Shown here piece by piece: positions 34,483-47,905 of a stretch of DNA of 64,000 nucleotides. This DNA is from Burkholderia sp. (GTDB taxonomy: Bacteria > Pseudomonadota > Gammaproteobacteria > Burkholderiales > Burkholderiaceae), in the NCBI GenBank assembly GCA_031253835.1, contig JAIRVP010000055.1, positions 62,001 through 126,000 of the forward strand. The letters run 5' to 3'. Below the pieces are notes generated by a model. That model searched no databases. It was not told the DNA's origin and worked only from the letters and a program-made list of their open reading frames with translations. The position numbers were made by a program, and so were the translations under genes. Numbering within the stretch: the first letter of the stretch is position 1; every line of letters starts with the position of its first letter.

Positions 34483-35348
34483 GCCTGCTCCTTGCGGCCC
34501 GACCAGTCACGCGCGAACTGCCATGCGACGCGCCCCGACCGCGAACCGCGCTCGAGCGCCCACACGAGCGCGTCGCCGCGCGCGGACTCGATCTCGGCAT
34601 CCGGGCAGCCGAAGTGGCGCAGCCAGTGCGCAACGATGCCGAGATAGTCGTCCTGCTTGAACGGATAGAAGCTGACCCACAGGCCGAAGCGCTCCGACAG
34701 CGAGATCTTCTCCTCGACGACTTCGCCGGGGTGAATCTCGCCGTCCGGGAGATGCTTGTACGACTCGTTGTCGCTCATGTATTCGGGCAGCAGATGGCGG
34801 CGGTTCGACGTCGCGTAGATCAGCACGTTGTCCGACTGCGCGGCGATCGAGCCGTCGAGCGCAACCTTCAGCGCCTTGTAGCCCGATTCGCCTTCCTCGA
34901 ACGACAGGTCGTCGCAGAACACGATGAACCGCTCCGGACGCTGCGCGATCAGGTCGACGATGTCGCCGAGATCGTGCAGGTCGTCCTTGTCGACTTCGAT
35001 CAGGCGCAGCCCGTCCTGCGCATACGCGTTCAGGCAGGCCTTGATCAGCGACGACTTGCCGGTACCGCGTGCGCCGGTCAGCAGCACGTTGTTGGCCGGC
35101 TTCTGCTGCACGAACTGCCGCGTGTTCTGCTCGATCAGCCCTTTCTGGCGATCGATGTTGTGGAGGTCGCCGAGCGTGATCGACGACACGGCCGGCACCG
35201 GCTGCAAATAGCCGCGCCCCTGGCGCTTGCGCCAGCGGAATGCGTGGGCGGCGTTCCAGTCGACGGCCGCCGGCGCGGGCGGCAGCATCCCCTCGAGACG
35301 GCCGAGCAGCGCTTCGGCGCGCGTCAGAAACTGTTCAAGCTTGTCCAT
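34479..35348 (-). CDS. DUF815 AAA-type ATPase
   Basis: This 289-aa P-loop ATPase has Walker A GARGTGKSS (about residues 92-100), a Walker B-like FIVFCDDLSFEEGE and a sensor-like IYATSNRRHL. It belongs to the DUF815 family, predicted ATPases related to AAA proteins; the role is unknown. It sits between argJ and the Nudix gene and overlaps the latter by four bases, suggesting one transcript. Confidence 0.9.
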   Translation of the reverse strand: MDKLEQFLTRAEALLGRLEGMLPPAPAAVDWNAAHAFRWRKRQGRGYLQPVPAVSSITLGDLHNIDRQKGLIEQNTRQFVQQKPANNVLLTGARGTGKSSLIKACLNAYAQDGLRLIEVDKDDLHDLGDIVDLIAQRPERFIVFCDDLSFEEGESGYKALKVALDGSIAAQSDNVLIYATSNRRHLLPEYMSDNESYKHLPDGEIHPGEVVEEKISLSERFGLWVSFYPFKQDDYLGIVAHWLRHFGCPDAEIESARGDALVWALERGSRSGRVAWQFARDWSGRKEQA

Positions 35349-35367
35349 GTCGTTCGAACGCTCCCGA

Positions 35368-36609
35368 TCAGGAGCGGTAGTCCGCGTTGATGCTCACGTA
35401 ATCGTGCGACAGGTCGCACGTCCAGACGGTGGCCTGCGCGTCGCCGCGGCCGAGCAGCACGCGGATCGTGATTTCGCTCTGCTTCATCACGCGTTGGCCG
35501 TCCTCTTCCTGGTAGGCCGGGTTGCGTCCGCCCGCCTTCGCGACGAGCACATCGTCGAGGTAGAGGTCGATCTTGCCGACGTCGAGATCCGCGACGCCTG
35601 CATAGCCGATCGCCGCGAGAATCCGGCCGAGGTTGGGGTCGGATGCGTAGAAGGCCGTCTTCACGAGCGGCGAATGGCCGATCGCGTAGGCGATCTGGCG
35701 GCATTCGGCGACGTTCTTGCCGCCTTCGACCTGCACCGTCATGAATTTCGTCGCGCCTTCGCCGTCGCGCACGATCAGTTGCGACAGCACTTGCGCGACT
35801 TCCGTCACCGCATCGCGCAGGGCCGCGTAGGCCGGCGAATCGGTCGACGTGATGGCCGGCAGCGCGCTCTTGCCCGATGCGATCAGGATGAACGAGTCGT
35901 TCGTCGACGTATCGCCGTCGATCGTGATGCAGTTGAACGAGCGGTCGGCGACTTCCTTCACGAGCGTGTCGAGCACCGGCTGCGCGACGTTCGCGTCGAA
36001 TGCGAGGAAGCCGAGCATCGTCGCCATGTTCGGCTTGATCATGCCCGCGCCCTTGCTGATGCCCGTCAGCGTGACCGTGTGGCCGTCGATCGTCACCTGG
36101 CGCGACGTGGCCTTCGGCAGCGTGTCGGTCGTCATGATCGCCTGCGCGGCGTCGAACCAGTTCGCGGCCTTGCGGTTCGCGAGCGCGGCCGGCAGGCCGG
36201 CCTTCAGGCGGTCGATCGGCAGCGGCTCGAGGATCACGCCGGTCGAGAACGGCAGCACCTGCGCCGGCTCGATGCCCGCGAGACGGGCGAGTTCCGCGCA
36301 GGTTTCACGGGCGTTCACGAGGCCCGGCTCGCCGGTACCGGCGTTCGCATTGCCCGTGTTCACGACGAGCGCACGGATGCCCGCGCCGCCCGCACGCACC
36401 TTCGCCAGATGCTCGCGGCAGACGGTGACCGGCGCCGCGCAGAAACGGTTTTCGGTGAACACGCCCGCGACCGTCGCGCCTTCGTCGACGGAGATGACCA
36501 GCACGTCCTTGCGATTCGGCTTGCGGATATTCGCTTCCGCCCAGCCGAGCGTGACGCCGGCGACGGGATGCAGTTGGGCGGGATCGATCGACGGAAAATT
36601 GACAGCCAT
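35368..36609 (-). CDS. argJ: Bifunctional ornithine acetyltransferase / N-acetylglutamate synthase
   Basis: ArgJ moves the acetyl group from N-acetylornithine to glutamate, recycling it in arginine synthesis. The 413-aa protein self-cleaves into two chains at the conserved KGAGMIKPNMATMLGF motif (about residues 180-195), where Thr becomes the nucleophile. The start MAVNFPSIDPAQLHPVAG is typical. It lies downstream of secA with a 143-base gap. Confidence 0.97.
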   Translation of the reverse strand: MAVNFPSIDPAQLHPVAGVTLGWAEANIRKPNRKDVLVISVDEGATVAGVFTENRFCAAPVTVCREHLAKVRAGGAGIRALVVNTGNANAGTGEPGLVNARETCAELARLAGIEPAQVLPFSTGVILEPLPIDRLKAGLPAALANRKAANWFDAAQAIMTTDTLPKATSRQVTIDGHTVTLTGISKGAGMIKPNMATMLGFLAFDANVAQPVLDTLVKEVADRSFNCITIDGDTSTNDSFILIASGKSALPAITSTDSPAYAALRDAVTEVAQVLSQLIVRDGEGATKFMTVQVEGGKNVAECRQIAYAIGHSPLVKTAFYASDPNLGRILAAIGYAGVADLDVGKIDLYLDDVLVAKAGGRNPAYQEEDGQRVMKQSEITIRVLLGRGDAQATVWTCDLSHDYVSINADYRS

Positions 36610-36632
36610 GGGGCACACCTGCCGGATGGAAA

Positions 36633-36690
36633 ATGCCGGCATGCGCCGGCATCGATTGGAAGAACCGGCGGCCGCACGCGCGGGCCGCCG
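36633..36690. repeat. Two tandem hairpins between secA and argJ
   Basis: atgccggc/gccggcat (36633-36640 with 36645-36652) and cggcggcc/ggccgccg (36666-36673 with 36683-36690) are both perfect 8-bp stems. The first is followed on the - strand by TTTTCC, so it may be a weak secA terminator before argJ. Confidence 0.5.
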
Positions 36691-36752
36691 CAACTCACAT
36701 CAGTGACTCGAAGCGGGAACGAAGCGGCACGCGTGACGCGCGCCGCCGTCGA

Positions 36753-39554
<2,802 letters not shown>

Positions 39555-39761
39555 CGGATCGGATCCTGCGTCGCAGCACCGGCGCCCGGCGCGTGTTGCG
39601 CGCCCCGGCGCCCGAGCCTCGGCGGCTTAGCGAATTAGTGGACTCAAACGTCGAATTTTAGCACGCGGGGAAGCGTACGCCCGTGTCTCGGCGGGACGGG
39701 CACTGCACGCCGACAGCCGGGCTGGCGGGGCGAAAGCCGCCCGGGCACGGGCCGGCGCGGG

Positions 39762-39767
39762 TACAAT
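39762..39767 (+). promoter_or_regulatory. Possible -10 element of dciA
   Basis: TACAAT (5 of 6) lies 43 bases before the dciA start in the 256-bp divergent secA-dciA region. No clear -35 is seen. Confidence 0.4.
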
Positions 39768-39810
39768 CGGCAGCAACGTCCGCGCGCGTGCGCGCCCGAA
39801 GAATGCCTCG

Positions 39811-40287
39811 ATGAACCGATTTTCCAAGCGTTTCGGCCCGCTCGCCGCCTATCGCCCGCAACCCGTGTCGGAAGTGCTCGGCCGCACCGACGCGTTCACG
39901 GCGCTGCGCGCCGGTGTCGAGCAGATCGCGTCGCTGCAGCGCGACCTCACCGCGCTCCTGCCCGAATATCTCGCGAATCATGTCGAACCGGGCTTCATCA
40001 AGGACGGCACCCTGACCCTCTTTGCCGCGCACAATGCGCTGGCTGCCCGGCTGCGGCAGGTCGAGCCGCGGCTGCTCGGCGATCTCCAGAAGCGCGGCTG
40101 GGCCGTCGCGACGCTGCGCGTGCGCGTGCGGCCGAAGGACGCGCCGGAGCCGCCGCACGTGAAGCAGGCGCGGATGACCTCGGTCGGCGCCGCCGCATTG
40201 CGCGATCTCGCCGATCACCTCGAGCCGTCGCCGCTGCAGGACGCGCTTGCGCGCATGGCCGCGCGGCACGGTGCGAAGCCGCGTTGA
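39811..40287 (+). CDS. dciA: DUF721 protein, probable replicative helicase loader DciA
   Basis: This 158-aa protein has the DUF721 domain across residues 12-100 (TDAFTALRAGVEQIASLQRDLTALLPEYLANHV, shown here as a pattern: conserved Leu/Ala helix then LTLFAAHNALAARLRQVEP). DUF721 is the DciA family, which loads DnaB in bacteria without DnaC. In Pseudomonas the DciA homologue also lies between secA and lpxC, matching this position. The C-terminal 50 residues are basic and variable. Confidence 0.85.
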   Translation: MNRFSKRFGPLAAYRPQPVSEVLGRTDAFTALRAGVEQIASLQRDLTALLPEYLANHVEPGFIKDGTLTLFAAHNALAARLRQVEPRLLGDLQKRGWAVATLRVRVRPKDAPEPPHVKQARMTSVGAAALRDLADHLEPSPLQDALARMAARHGAKPR

Positions 40288-40318
40288 CCGCGCTTCTCGC
40301 CGGCAGCGGCCGGCCAAC

Positions 40319-40347
40319 AAAAAAGCGGCCCGAAGGCCGCTTTTTTT
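40319..40347. terminator. Bidirectional terminator between dciA and lpxC
   Basis: gcggcc (40325-40330) pairs with ggccgc (40335-40340), flanked by six A residues and seven T residues. It serves two convergent genes. Confidence 0.88.
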
Positions 40348-40368
40348 ATCGCTTGCGCTGAACGCCGG

Positions 40369-41286
40369 TTACGCGAAGGCCGTCTGCGCGTCGAACGCGA
40401 AGCCCTTCGGCGCCGCCTGCGGATCGTCGAACGTCACGATCTCGTACGCGTCTTCGTGCGCGAGCAGTTCGCGCAGCAACGCATTGTTCAGGCCATGGCC
40501 CGACTTGTACGCGGTGTACGACGCCAGCAGAGGATGACCGATCACGTACAGGTCGCCGATCGCATCGAGCATCTTGTGCTTCACGAATTCGTCGTCGTAG
40601 CGCAGCCCGTCGTTGTTCAGGATGCGGTACTCGTCGAGCACGATCGCGTTGTCCATGCTGCCGCCGCGCGCCAGGCCGATCTCGCGCAGCATCTCGGCTT
40701 CGTGCGCGAAGCCGAACGTGCGCGCACGCGCGATCTCGCGCACGTACGACGTAGTCGCGAAATCGACTTCGAGCTCCTGGCCCGTCTTGTCGACGGCCGG
40801 GTGGCGGAAATCGATCGAGAACTTCAGCTTGAAGCCGAAATACGGGTCGAGACGCGCGAACTTGTCGCCGTCACGGATTTCGACCGGCTTCTTCACCTTG
40901 ATGAAGCGCTTCGGCGCGTTCTGCTCCTCGATGCCGGCGGACTGGATCAGGAACACGAACGTCGCCGCGCTGCCGTCCATGATCGGGATTTCCTCGGCCG
41001 TCACGTCGACATACAGGTTGTCGATACCGAGGCCCGCGCACGCCGACATCAGGTGCTCGACGGTCGACACGCGCACGCCATCCTTCTGCAGCACCGACGC
41101 GAGCCGCGTGTCACCGATCGACATCGCCGACGCGGGAATGTCGACCGGCGTGGGCAGGTCGACACGTGAAAAGACGATGCCCGTGCCCGGTGCGGCGGGA
41201 CGGAGCGTCAACTCGATCTTGTGGCCCGAGTGGACACCGATACCCACGGTCTTGACGATGGATTTGATGGTGCGCTGCTTCAACAT
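40369..41286 (-). CDS. lpxC: UDP-3-O-acyl-N-acetylglucosamine deacetylase
   Basis: LpxC catalyses the first committed step of lipid A synthesis. The 305-aa zinc enzyme has the metal-binding STVEHLMSA (His near residue 79), HKMLDAIGDLYVIGH and GHGLNNALLREL motifs. I chose the ATG at 41286 over an ATG ten codons upstream because it gives the standard MLKQRTIKSIVKTVGIGVHSG start. The C-terminal extension present in E. coli (a degradation signal) seems to be replaced by FDAQTAFA. Confidence 0.97.
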   Translation of the reverse strand: MLKQRTIKSIVKTVGIGVHSGHKIELTLRPAAPGTGIVFSRVDLPTPVDIPASAMSIGDTRLASVLQKDGVRVSTVEHLMSACAGLGIDNLYVDVTAEEIPIMDGSAATFVFLIQSAGIEEQNAPKRFIKVKKPVEIRDGDKFARLDPYFGFKLKFSIDFRHPAVDKTGQELEVDFATTSYVREIARARTFGFAHEAEMLREIGLARGGSMDNAIVLDEYRILNNDGLRYDDEFVKHKMLDAIGDLYVIGHPLLASYTAYKSGHGLNNALLRELLAHEDAYEIVTFDDPQAAPKGFAFDAQTAFA

Positions 41287-41300
41287 GGTGTTCTTCGTCT

Positions 41301-41319
41301 TGATTGAAAACATCAATCA
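41301..41319. repeat. Small inverted repeat in the lpxC leader
   Basis: tgattga (41301-41307) and tcaatca (41313-41319) form a perfect 7-bp stem 15 bases before the lpxC start on the - strand, between the predicted -10 and the start codon. Confidence 0.55.
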
Positions 41320-41341
41320 GGAGTTATATTCGATAGGCGGG

Positions 41342-41347
41342 ATTATA
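41342..41347 (-). promoter_or_regulatory. Predicted -10 element of lpxC
   Basis: A perfect TATAAT on the - strand lies 55 bases upstream of the lpxC ATG; no convincing -35 is seen. Confidence 0.55.
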
Positions 41348-41526
41348 GCGTAATTCCCTATTCAACGCTGTTTGAAACTGCGTATCAATCTGTTTCGACA
41401 GTTTACCCGCGCCGATACGGGACGGGCCGATGTCCGGAACGGAGGCGTTTCCGGTCATCAGCCCGTGTTACAACTGCCCTGAGGCCGGTGAGCAGCGTTG
41501 CCGGAAGGCAACGGCGCACCGCACGA

Positions 41527-42033
41527 TCAGGACGTCAACGTCGCGAGAACACTCGCCGCATCGCTCACTTCGAATTTGCCCGGCGCCTCGACGGCCAGCG
41601 TCTTGACCACACCGCCGTCAATCACCATCGCGTAGCGCAGGGAACGCATTCCCATGCCACGCGCGGACAAATCCTGCGTCAGCCCCAGCGCATGAGTGAA
41701 AGCCGCGCTGCCGTCCGCCATCATGCGCACCTTGCCCGCGGTGTGCAGATCACGTCCCCATGCGCCCATCACGAATGCGTCGTTGACGGACACGCACCAG
41801 ATCTCGTCGATACCCGCCGCGCGCAGTTGCTCGGCGTGTTCGACATAGCCCGGCACATGCTGCGCCGAGCAGGTCGGCGTGAAAGCGCCCGGCAATCCGA
41901 AGATCACCACCCGCTTTCCCGCAACCTGGTCGCGCACACTGTAGGCATTCGGCCCCAGCGTGCACCCTTCGCGCGCGTCGTCGATGAACTCGAACAACTG
42001 CGCGTCGGGCAGCGCGTCGCCCACTTGAATCAT
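41527..42033 (-). CDS. Prx5-type peroxiredoxin
   Basis: This 168-aa peroxiredoxin begins MIQVGDALPDAQLFE and has the peroxidatic cysteine in GAFTPTCSAQHVPGY (Cys near residue 54) and the conserved DIWC-like IDEIWCVSVNDAFVM segment. Prx5-type enzymes reduce peroxides with glutathione or thioredoxin. I chose the ATG at 42033, with GAGGGA upstream. It lies 191 bases after ftsZ and before lpxC on the same strand. Confidence 0.92.
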   Translation of the reverse strand: MIQVGDALPDAQLFEFIDDAREGCTLGPNAYSVRDQVAGKRVVIFGLPGAFTPTCSAQHVPGYVEHAEQLRAAGIDEIWCVSVNDAFVMGAWGRDLHTAGKVRMMADGSAAFTHALGLTQDLSARGMGMRSLRYAMVIDGGVVKTLAVEAPGKFEVSDAASVLATLTS

Positions 42034-42224
42034 GGCTGGTCCCTCATAGCGATACGGTTTTTCAGCGTGTCGCGGACAGCACGGCCCATCCCGCCTCGCT
42101 TGAGCGAAGAGGGCACGTTTCCCGGCCCGGCGTCGCAGTCGACGCGGCCTGTCGTGGTCCGTAGCATCCGTCACGCCGGCGATACCGCGGCAGTTTCGCC
42201 GCGGCTTCGCCTGTGTTTGCGTCG

Positions 42225-43421
42225 TCAGTCAGCCTGCTTGCGCAGGAAAGCCGGGATGTCGTACGTGTCGACCCCCTTCTCCTGCAGCGCCTGCACGTGC
42301 GATGCCGCGGTTTCGCGCGAATTGCGCCACACTGCCGGCGTATCCAGCGCGCCGTAGTCTGCCGTGCTGACGTGATGAGCCGGTGCATAGCCGTGCGACA
42401 CCGCGCTGACCGGCTGGTTGTCCGTACCCGTGCGCAGCAGCGTCATCGGTGCCGACTGCTGCTTCTTCGCCGCACGGCCCAGACCCGTTGCCACGACCGT
42501 CACGCGCAGTGCATCGCCCATTGCGTCGTCGTACACCGCACCGAAGATCACCGTCGCATCTTCCGCCGCGTAGCTCTTGATCGTGTTCATCACTTCGCGC
42601 GTTTCCGACAGGCGCAGCGAACGGCTCGACGTGATGTTGACCAGCACGCCGCGCGCGCCCGACAGATCGACGCCTTCGAGCAGCGGGCTCGCCACGGCCT
42701 GTTCCGCCGCGAGGCGTGCGCGATCGACGCCGGCAACCGTCGCCGTGCCCATCATCGCCTTGCCCTGCTCGCCCATCACCGTCTTCACGTCTTCGAAGTC
42801 GACGTTCACGAGGCCATCGACGTTGATGATTTCAGCGATGCCTGCGACCGCGTTGTTCAACACGTCGTCTGCGCACTGGAAGCACTTGTCCATCTCGGCA
42901 TCGTCGCCCATCACGTCGAACAGCTTGTCGTTCAGAACGACGATCAGCGAGTCGACGTGATCCTCCAGTTGCTGCGAACCTGCTTCAGCGACGCGCATGC
43001 GCTTGCCGCCTTCGAACTCGAACGGCTTGCTGACGACGCCAACCGTCAGGATGCCCATCTCCTTCGCGATCTGCGCGACCACCGGTGCCGCGCCCGTGCC
43101 CGTGCCGCCACCCATGCCGGCGGTGATGAACACCATGTGCGCGCCGCGCAGTGCATCGGCGATGCGCTCACGCGCTTCTTCCGCTGCCGCACGACCCATT
43201 TCCGGCTTCGCACCGGCGCCGAGGCCCGTGTTGCCAAGCTGGATCACCGACGATGCACGCGAACGCGACAGCGCTTGAGCGTCCGTGTTCATCACGATGA
43301 AGTCGACGCCCTGCACGCCGCGGTTGATCATGTGCTGGACGGCATTGCCGCCAGCGCCGCCAACGCCGACCACCTTGATGATGGTGCCGTTGGTTTCGGT
43401 TTCCAGCATTTCGAATTCCAT
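42225..43421 (-). CDS. ftsZ: Cell division GTPase FtsZ
   Basis: FtsZ is the tubulin homologue that builds the Z ring. The 398-aa protein has the GTP-binding GGGTGTG loop (residues 104-110), a GTPase domain and T7 region (NVDFEDVKTVM), a disordered linker, and the conserved C-terminal peptide DTYDIPAFLRKQAD that binds FtsA and ZipA. It is the last dcw gene, 112 bases after ftsA. Confidence 0.98.
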   Translation of the reverse strand: MEFEMLETETNGTIIKVVGVGGAGGNAVQHMINRGVQGVDFIVMNTDAQALSRSRASSVIQLGNTGLGAGAKPEMGRAAAEEARERIADALRGAHMVFITAGMGGGTGTGAAPVVAQIAKEMGILTVGVVSKPFEFEGGKRMRVAEAGSQQLEDHVDSLIVVLNDKLFDVMGDDAEMDKCFQCADDVLNNAVAGIAEIINVDGLVNVDFEDVKTVMGEQGKAMMGTATVAGVDRARLAAEQAVASPLLEGVDLSGARGVLVNITSSRSLRLSETREVMNTIKSYAAEDATVIFGAVYDDAMGDALRVTVVATGLGRAAKKQQSAPMTLLRTGTDNQPVSAVSHGYAPAHHVSTADYGALDTPAVWRNSRETAASHVQALQEKGVDTYDIPAFLRKQAD

Positions 43422-43533
43422 TGTTGCCTCCGTCAAGAGAATGACTGCTACTCGGCCGTTATTCGGCAGGAGATCGGGCAACCTCCTGTCGCGCGCCAGC
43501 CGCCGGCACCAGCGCGAATTTCGATTCGTTACG

Positions 43534-44766
43534 TCAGAAGTTGCTCAGGAACCATTCCTTCATCCGCGAGAACACCTGCCCCGCGTTGCCGGACTGCACG
43601 GCGACCTTGCGGCCGCGCATGCGCTGGGCACTGCCTTCGACGAGCAGCCCCATCGCCGTCGAGTAGCGCGGATTGCGCACGACGTCGGAGAGGCCGCCTG
43701 CATATTCCGGCGCGCCGATGCGCACCGGTTTCAGGAAAATGTCTTCGCCGAGCTCGACCATGCCGGGCATCATCGATGCCCCGCCGGTAATGACCACGCC
43801 GGAGCTCAGCAGTTCTTCGTAACCCGATTCGCGCACGACCTGCTGCACGAGCGAGAACAGTTCCTCGACGCGCGGCTCGATCACGGCCGCGAGCGCCTGG
43901 CGCGACAGCGTGCGCGGGCCGCGTTCGCCGAGGCCCGGCACTTCGACCATTTCGTCCGGATCGGCGAGCGCCTGCTTCGCGATCCCGTAGCCGACCTTGA
44001 TGTCTTCCGCGTCCGGCGTCGGCGTGCGCAGCGCCATCGCGATATCGCTCGTGATCTGGTCGCCGGCGATCGGAATCACCGCGGTGTGGCGGATCGCGCC
44101 TTCGGCGAAGATCGCGATATCCGTCGTGCCGCCGCCGATGTCGACCAGCACCACGCCGAGATCCTTCTCGTCTTCCGTCAGCACGGCCAGCGACGACGCG
44201 AGCGGCTGCAGGATCAGGTCGTTCACTTCCAGCCCGCAGCGGCGCACGCACTTGACGATGTTCTGCGCGGCGCTCACCGCGCCCGTCACGATGTGCACCT
44301 TCACCTCGAGGCGGATGCCGCTCATCCCGATCGGCTCGCGCACGTCTTCCTGGCCGTCGATGATGAATTCCTGCGTGAGGATGTGCAGCACCTGCTGGTC
44401 GGTCGGGATGTTGATCGCCTTCGCGGTCTCGATCACGCGCGCGACGTCCGTCTGCGTGACTTCCTTGTCCTTGATCGCGACCATCCCGCTCGAGTTGAAG
44501 CTGCGGATGTGGCTGCCCGCGATCCCCGTGAACACGTTGGTGATCTTGCAGTCGGCCATCAGCTCGGCTTCTTCGAGCGCGCGCTGGATCGACTGCACGG
44601 TGGCCTCGATGTTGACCACCACACCTTTCTTCAGACCCTTCGACTCGCTCTGGCCGAGACCGATTACCTCGTAGTGACCCTCGCCCTTCAGCTCGGCGAC
44701 GATGGCCACCACCTTCGACGTGCCGATGTCGAGGGAAACCAGCAGATCCTTGTAGTCTTTGCTCAT
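43534..44766 (-). CDS. ftsA: Cell division protein FtsA
   Basis: FtsA is the actin-like anchor that tethers FtsZ to the membrane. The 410-aa protein has the phosphate-binding LVSLDIGTSKVVAIV (residues 9-23), VDIGGGTTDIAIF and the 1C subdomain, and ends with a short amphipathic helix (KEWFLSNF). I chose the ATG at 44766, giving the usual MSKDYKDLLVSLDIG start. It lies 26 bases after ftsQ. Confidence 0.98.
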   Translation of the reverse strand: MSKDYKDLLVSLDIGTSKVVAIVAELKGEGHYEVIGLGQSESKGLKKGVVVNIEATVQSIQRALEEAELMADCKITNVFTGIAGSHIRSFNSSGMVAIKDKEVTQTDVARVIETAKAINIPTDQQVLHILTQEFIIDGQEDVREPIGMSGIRLEVKVHIVTGAVSAAQNIVKCVRRCGLEVNDLILQPLASSLAVLTEDEKDLGVVLVDIGGGTTDIAIFAEGAIRHTAVIPIAGDQITSDIAMALRTPTPDAEDIKVGYGIAKQALADPDEMVEVPGLGERGPRTLSRQALAAVIEPRVEELFSLVQQVVRESGYEELLSSGVVITGGASMMPGMVELGEDIFLKPVRIGAPEYAGGLSDVVRNPRYSTAMGLLVEGSAQRMRGRKVAVQSGNAGQVFSRMKEWFLSNF

Positions 44767-44792
44767 AAAGTGCTCTTGCGTGTGATCTCTCG

Positions 44793-45545
44793 TTACTTCT
44801 TGCGCTTGTCGGTATCGGTCAGGAACCGCATGCCTGCCGCGCGAATCGCGAATCCGTTCGGATAACGCAGGTCCGCGTACTCGATGTCGTTGCCCCAACG
44901 CTCCGTGACGGCCGGCCAGGCGGCGACCAGGCGCTGGCTCCGGTCATGCAATGTGTCGCTGTTGCGTTCCTTGCCCAGCTCGACCTGCATGCCGTTCGAC
45001 AGCTTCACCGTCCACGCGTACCGCGCCGACAGCGTCACTTCTTCCGGCGCCGCCTTCAGCGGCGCAAACCATTTCCCGAAGTCGCGATACCGCGTGACGA
45101 CTTCCTTCGCACTGCCTTCCGGGCCGTCGAACGCCGGCAGCGCCTGCTCCAGCTCGCCCTGGTTCGCGGTGAACAACTCGCCGTCGACGCTCACCAGCTG
45201 GTCGCTGCCCCAGGTCCCGAGCGGTTTGTACTCCTCCAGCGTGACAGCCAGCGCATTCGGCCACACCCGGCGCACGCTCGCGTGGCGCACCCACGGCATC
45301 TGCTCGAACGCGGCGCGCGCGGTGTCGAGATCGACCGTGAAGAAATTGCCCTTCAGCCGGCCGACCACACCCGCACGCACCGTCGGCGAGTTGATGTGCT
45401 CGGTGTCGCCGTCGATCCGGATTTCGCGCAGCGCGAACGTCGGGCGCTGGATCAGCCAGTAGCAACCGGCCGCCGCCAACACGAGCAGCAGCAGCGCGTA
45501 CAGCGCGCTGGCGGCAAGGTTGAGTTGGCGAACGTTGTTCCACAT
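44793..45545 (-). CDS. ftsQ: Cell division protein FtsQ
   Basis: This 250-aa bitopic protein has one membrane segment (about residues 12-32, ALYALLLLVLAAAGCYWL) and a periplasmic POTRA domain (FALREIRIDGDTEHINSPTV) followed by the FtsQ/DivIB domain. It connects FtsB-FtsL with the division machinery. It follows ddl by 19 bases. Confidence 0.96.
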   Translation of the reverse strand: MWNNVRQLNLAASALYALLLLVLAAAGCYWLIQRPTFALREIRIDGDTEHINSPTVRAGVVGRLKGNFFTVDLDTARAAFEQMPWVRHASVRRVWPNALAVTLEEYKPLGTWGSDQLVSVDGELFTANQGELEQALPAFDGPEGSAKEVVTRYRDFGKWFAPLKAAPEEVTLSARYAWTVKLSNGMQVELGKERNSDTLHDRSQRLVAAWPAVTERWGNDIEYADLRYPNGFAIRAAGMRFLTDTDKRKK

Positions 45546-45564
45546 ACGTCGTTCCGTTCCTGCG

Positions 45565-46506
45565 TCAGTCGTTGAGCGTGAGCGACAGCACCTTCACGAC
45601 CAGCTCCGAATAGCTGATGCCGACCGCGCGCGCGGCCTTCGGCGGCAGCGAGTGGTCGGTCATCCCGGGGGCCGTGTTCACTTCCAGGAAATACGCATTG
45701 CCGGCCGCGTCGAGCATGAAATCCGCCCGGCCCCAGTCGGTGCAGCCGAGCACGTCGAACGCGCGGCGTGCAATGCGCTTCAGTTCCGCTTCCTGTCCGG
45801 CCGGCAGGCCGCACGGGATCAGGTACTGCGTGTCGTCGGCGACGTACTTTGCGTGGTAGTCGTAGAACTCGCCCGCCGGCACGATCTTGATCAGCGGCAG
45901 GTCGAGATCGCCGGCAATGCACGCGGTGTATTCGCCGCCGCCTTCGATGCTCTTCTCGACGATCACGATCTTGTCGTGCGTCGCGGCTTCCTCGAGCGCG
46001 GCCGGCAGCGCGTCGGCCGTCTTCACCTTCAGCACCGCGACGCTCGAGCCTTCGCTCGCCGGCTTCACGAACAGCGGCAGGCCGAGCTTCGCAACGATGT
46101 CGGTCGCGCGTGCAGCCAGGTCGTCGCCGCGCATCACCGTCTCGAACGGCGGCGTCGGCACGCCCGTCTGCTGCCACACGAGCTTCGTGCGGAACTTGTC
46201 GAGGCCGAGCGCCGACCCGAGCACGCCGCTGCCCGTGTAGCGAATGCCGTAGAAATCGAGCGCGCCCTGGATCTGGCCGTTCTCGCCATAGCCGCCGTGC
46301 AGCGCGTTGAACGCGCGCACGAAGCCTTCGTCCTTCAGCGCCGACAGCGGCCGCTCGGCCGGGTCGAACGGATGCGCATCGACGCCCGCGTCACGCAGGC
46401 CCTGCAGCACGAGGCGGCCCGAGGTCAGCGACACCTCGCGCTCGGCGGATTCGCCGCCGAACAACACCGCCACCTTGCCGAAACGTTTCGGATCGATCCC
46501 GCTCAT
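45565..46506 (-). CDS. ddlB: D-alanine--D-alanine ligase B
   Basis: Ddl joins two D-Ala for the murein pentapeptide. The 313-aa ATP-grasp enzyme starts MSGIDPKRFGKVAVLFGGESAERE and has the lid/catalytic GSSVAVLKVK and FLEVNTAPGMTDHSLPPKAA motifs. It begins one base after the murC stop, showing tight coupling. Confidence 0.97.
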   Translation of the reverse strand: MSGIDPKRFGKVAVLFGGESAEREVSLTSGRLVLQGLRDAGVDAHPFDPAERPLSALKDEGFVRAFNALHGGYGENGQIQGALDFYGIRYTGSGVLGSALGLDKFRTKLVWQQTGVPTPPFETVMRGDDLAARATDIVAKLGLPLFVKPASEGSSVAVLKVKTADALPAALEEAATHDKIVIVEKSIEGGGEYTACIAGDLDLPLIKIVPAGEFYDYHAKYVADDTQYLIPCGLPAGQEAELKRIARRAFDVLGCTDWGRADFMLDAAGNAYFLEVNTAPGMTDHSLPPKAARAVGISYSELVVKVLSLTLND

Positions 46507-46507
46507 G

Positions 46508-47901
<1,394 letters not shown>

Positions 47902-47905
<4 letters not shown>

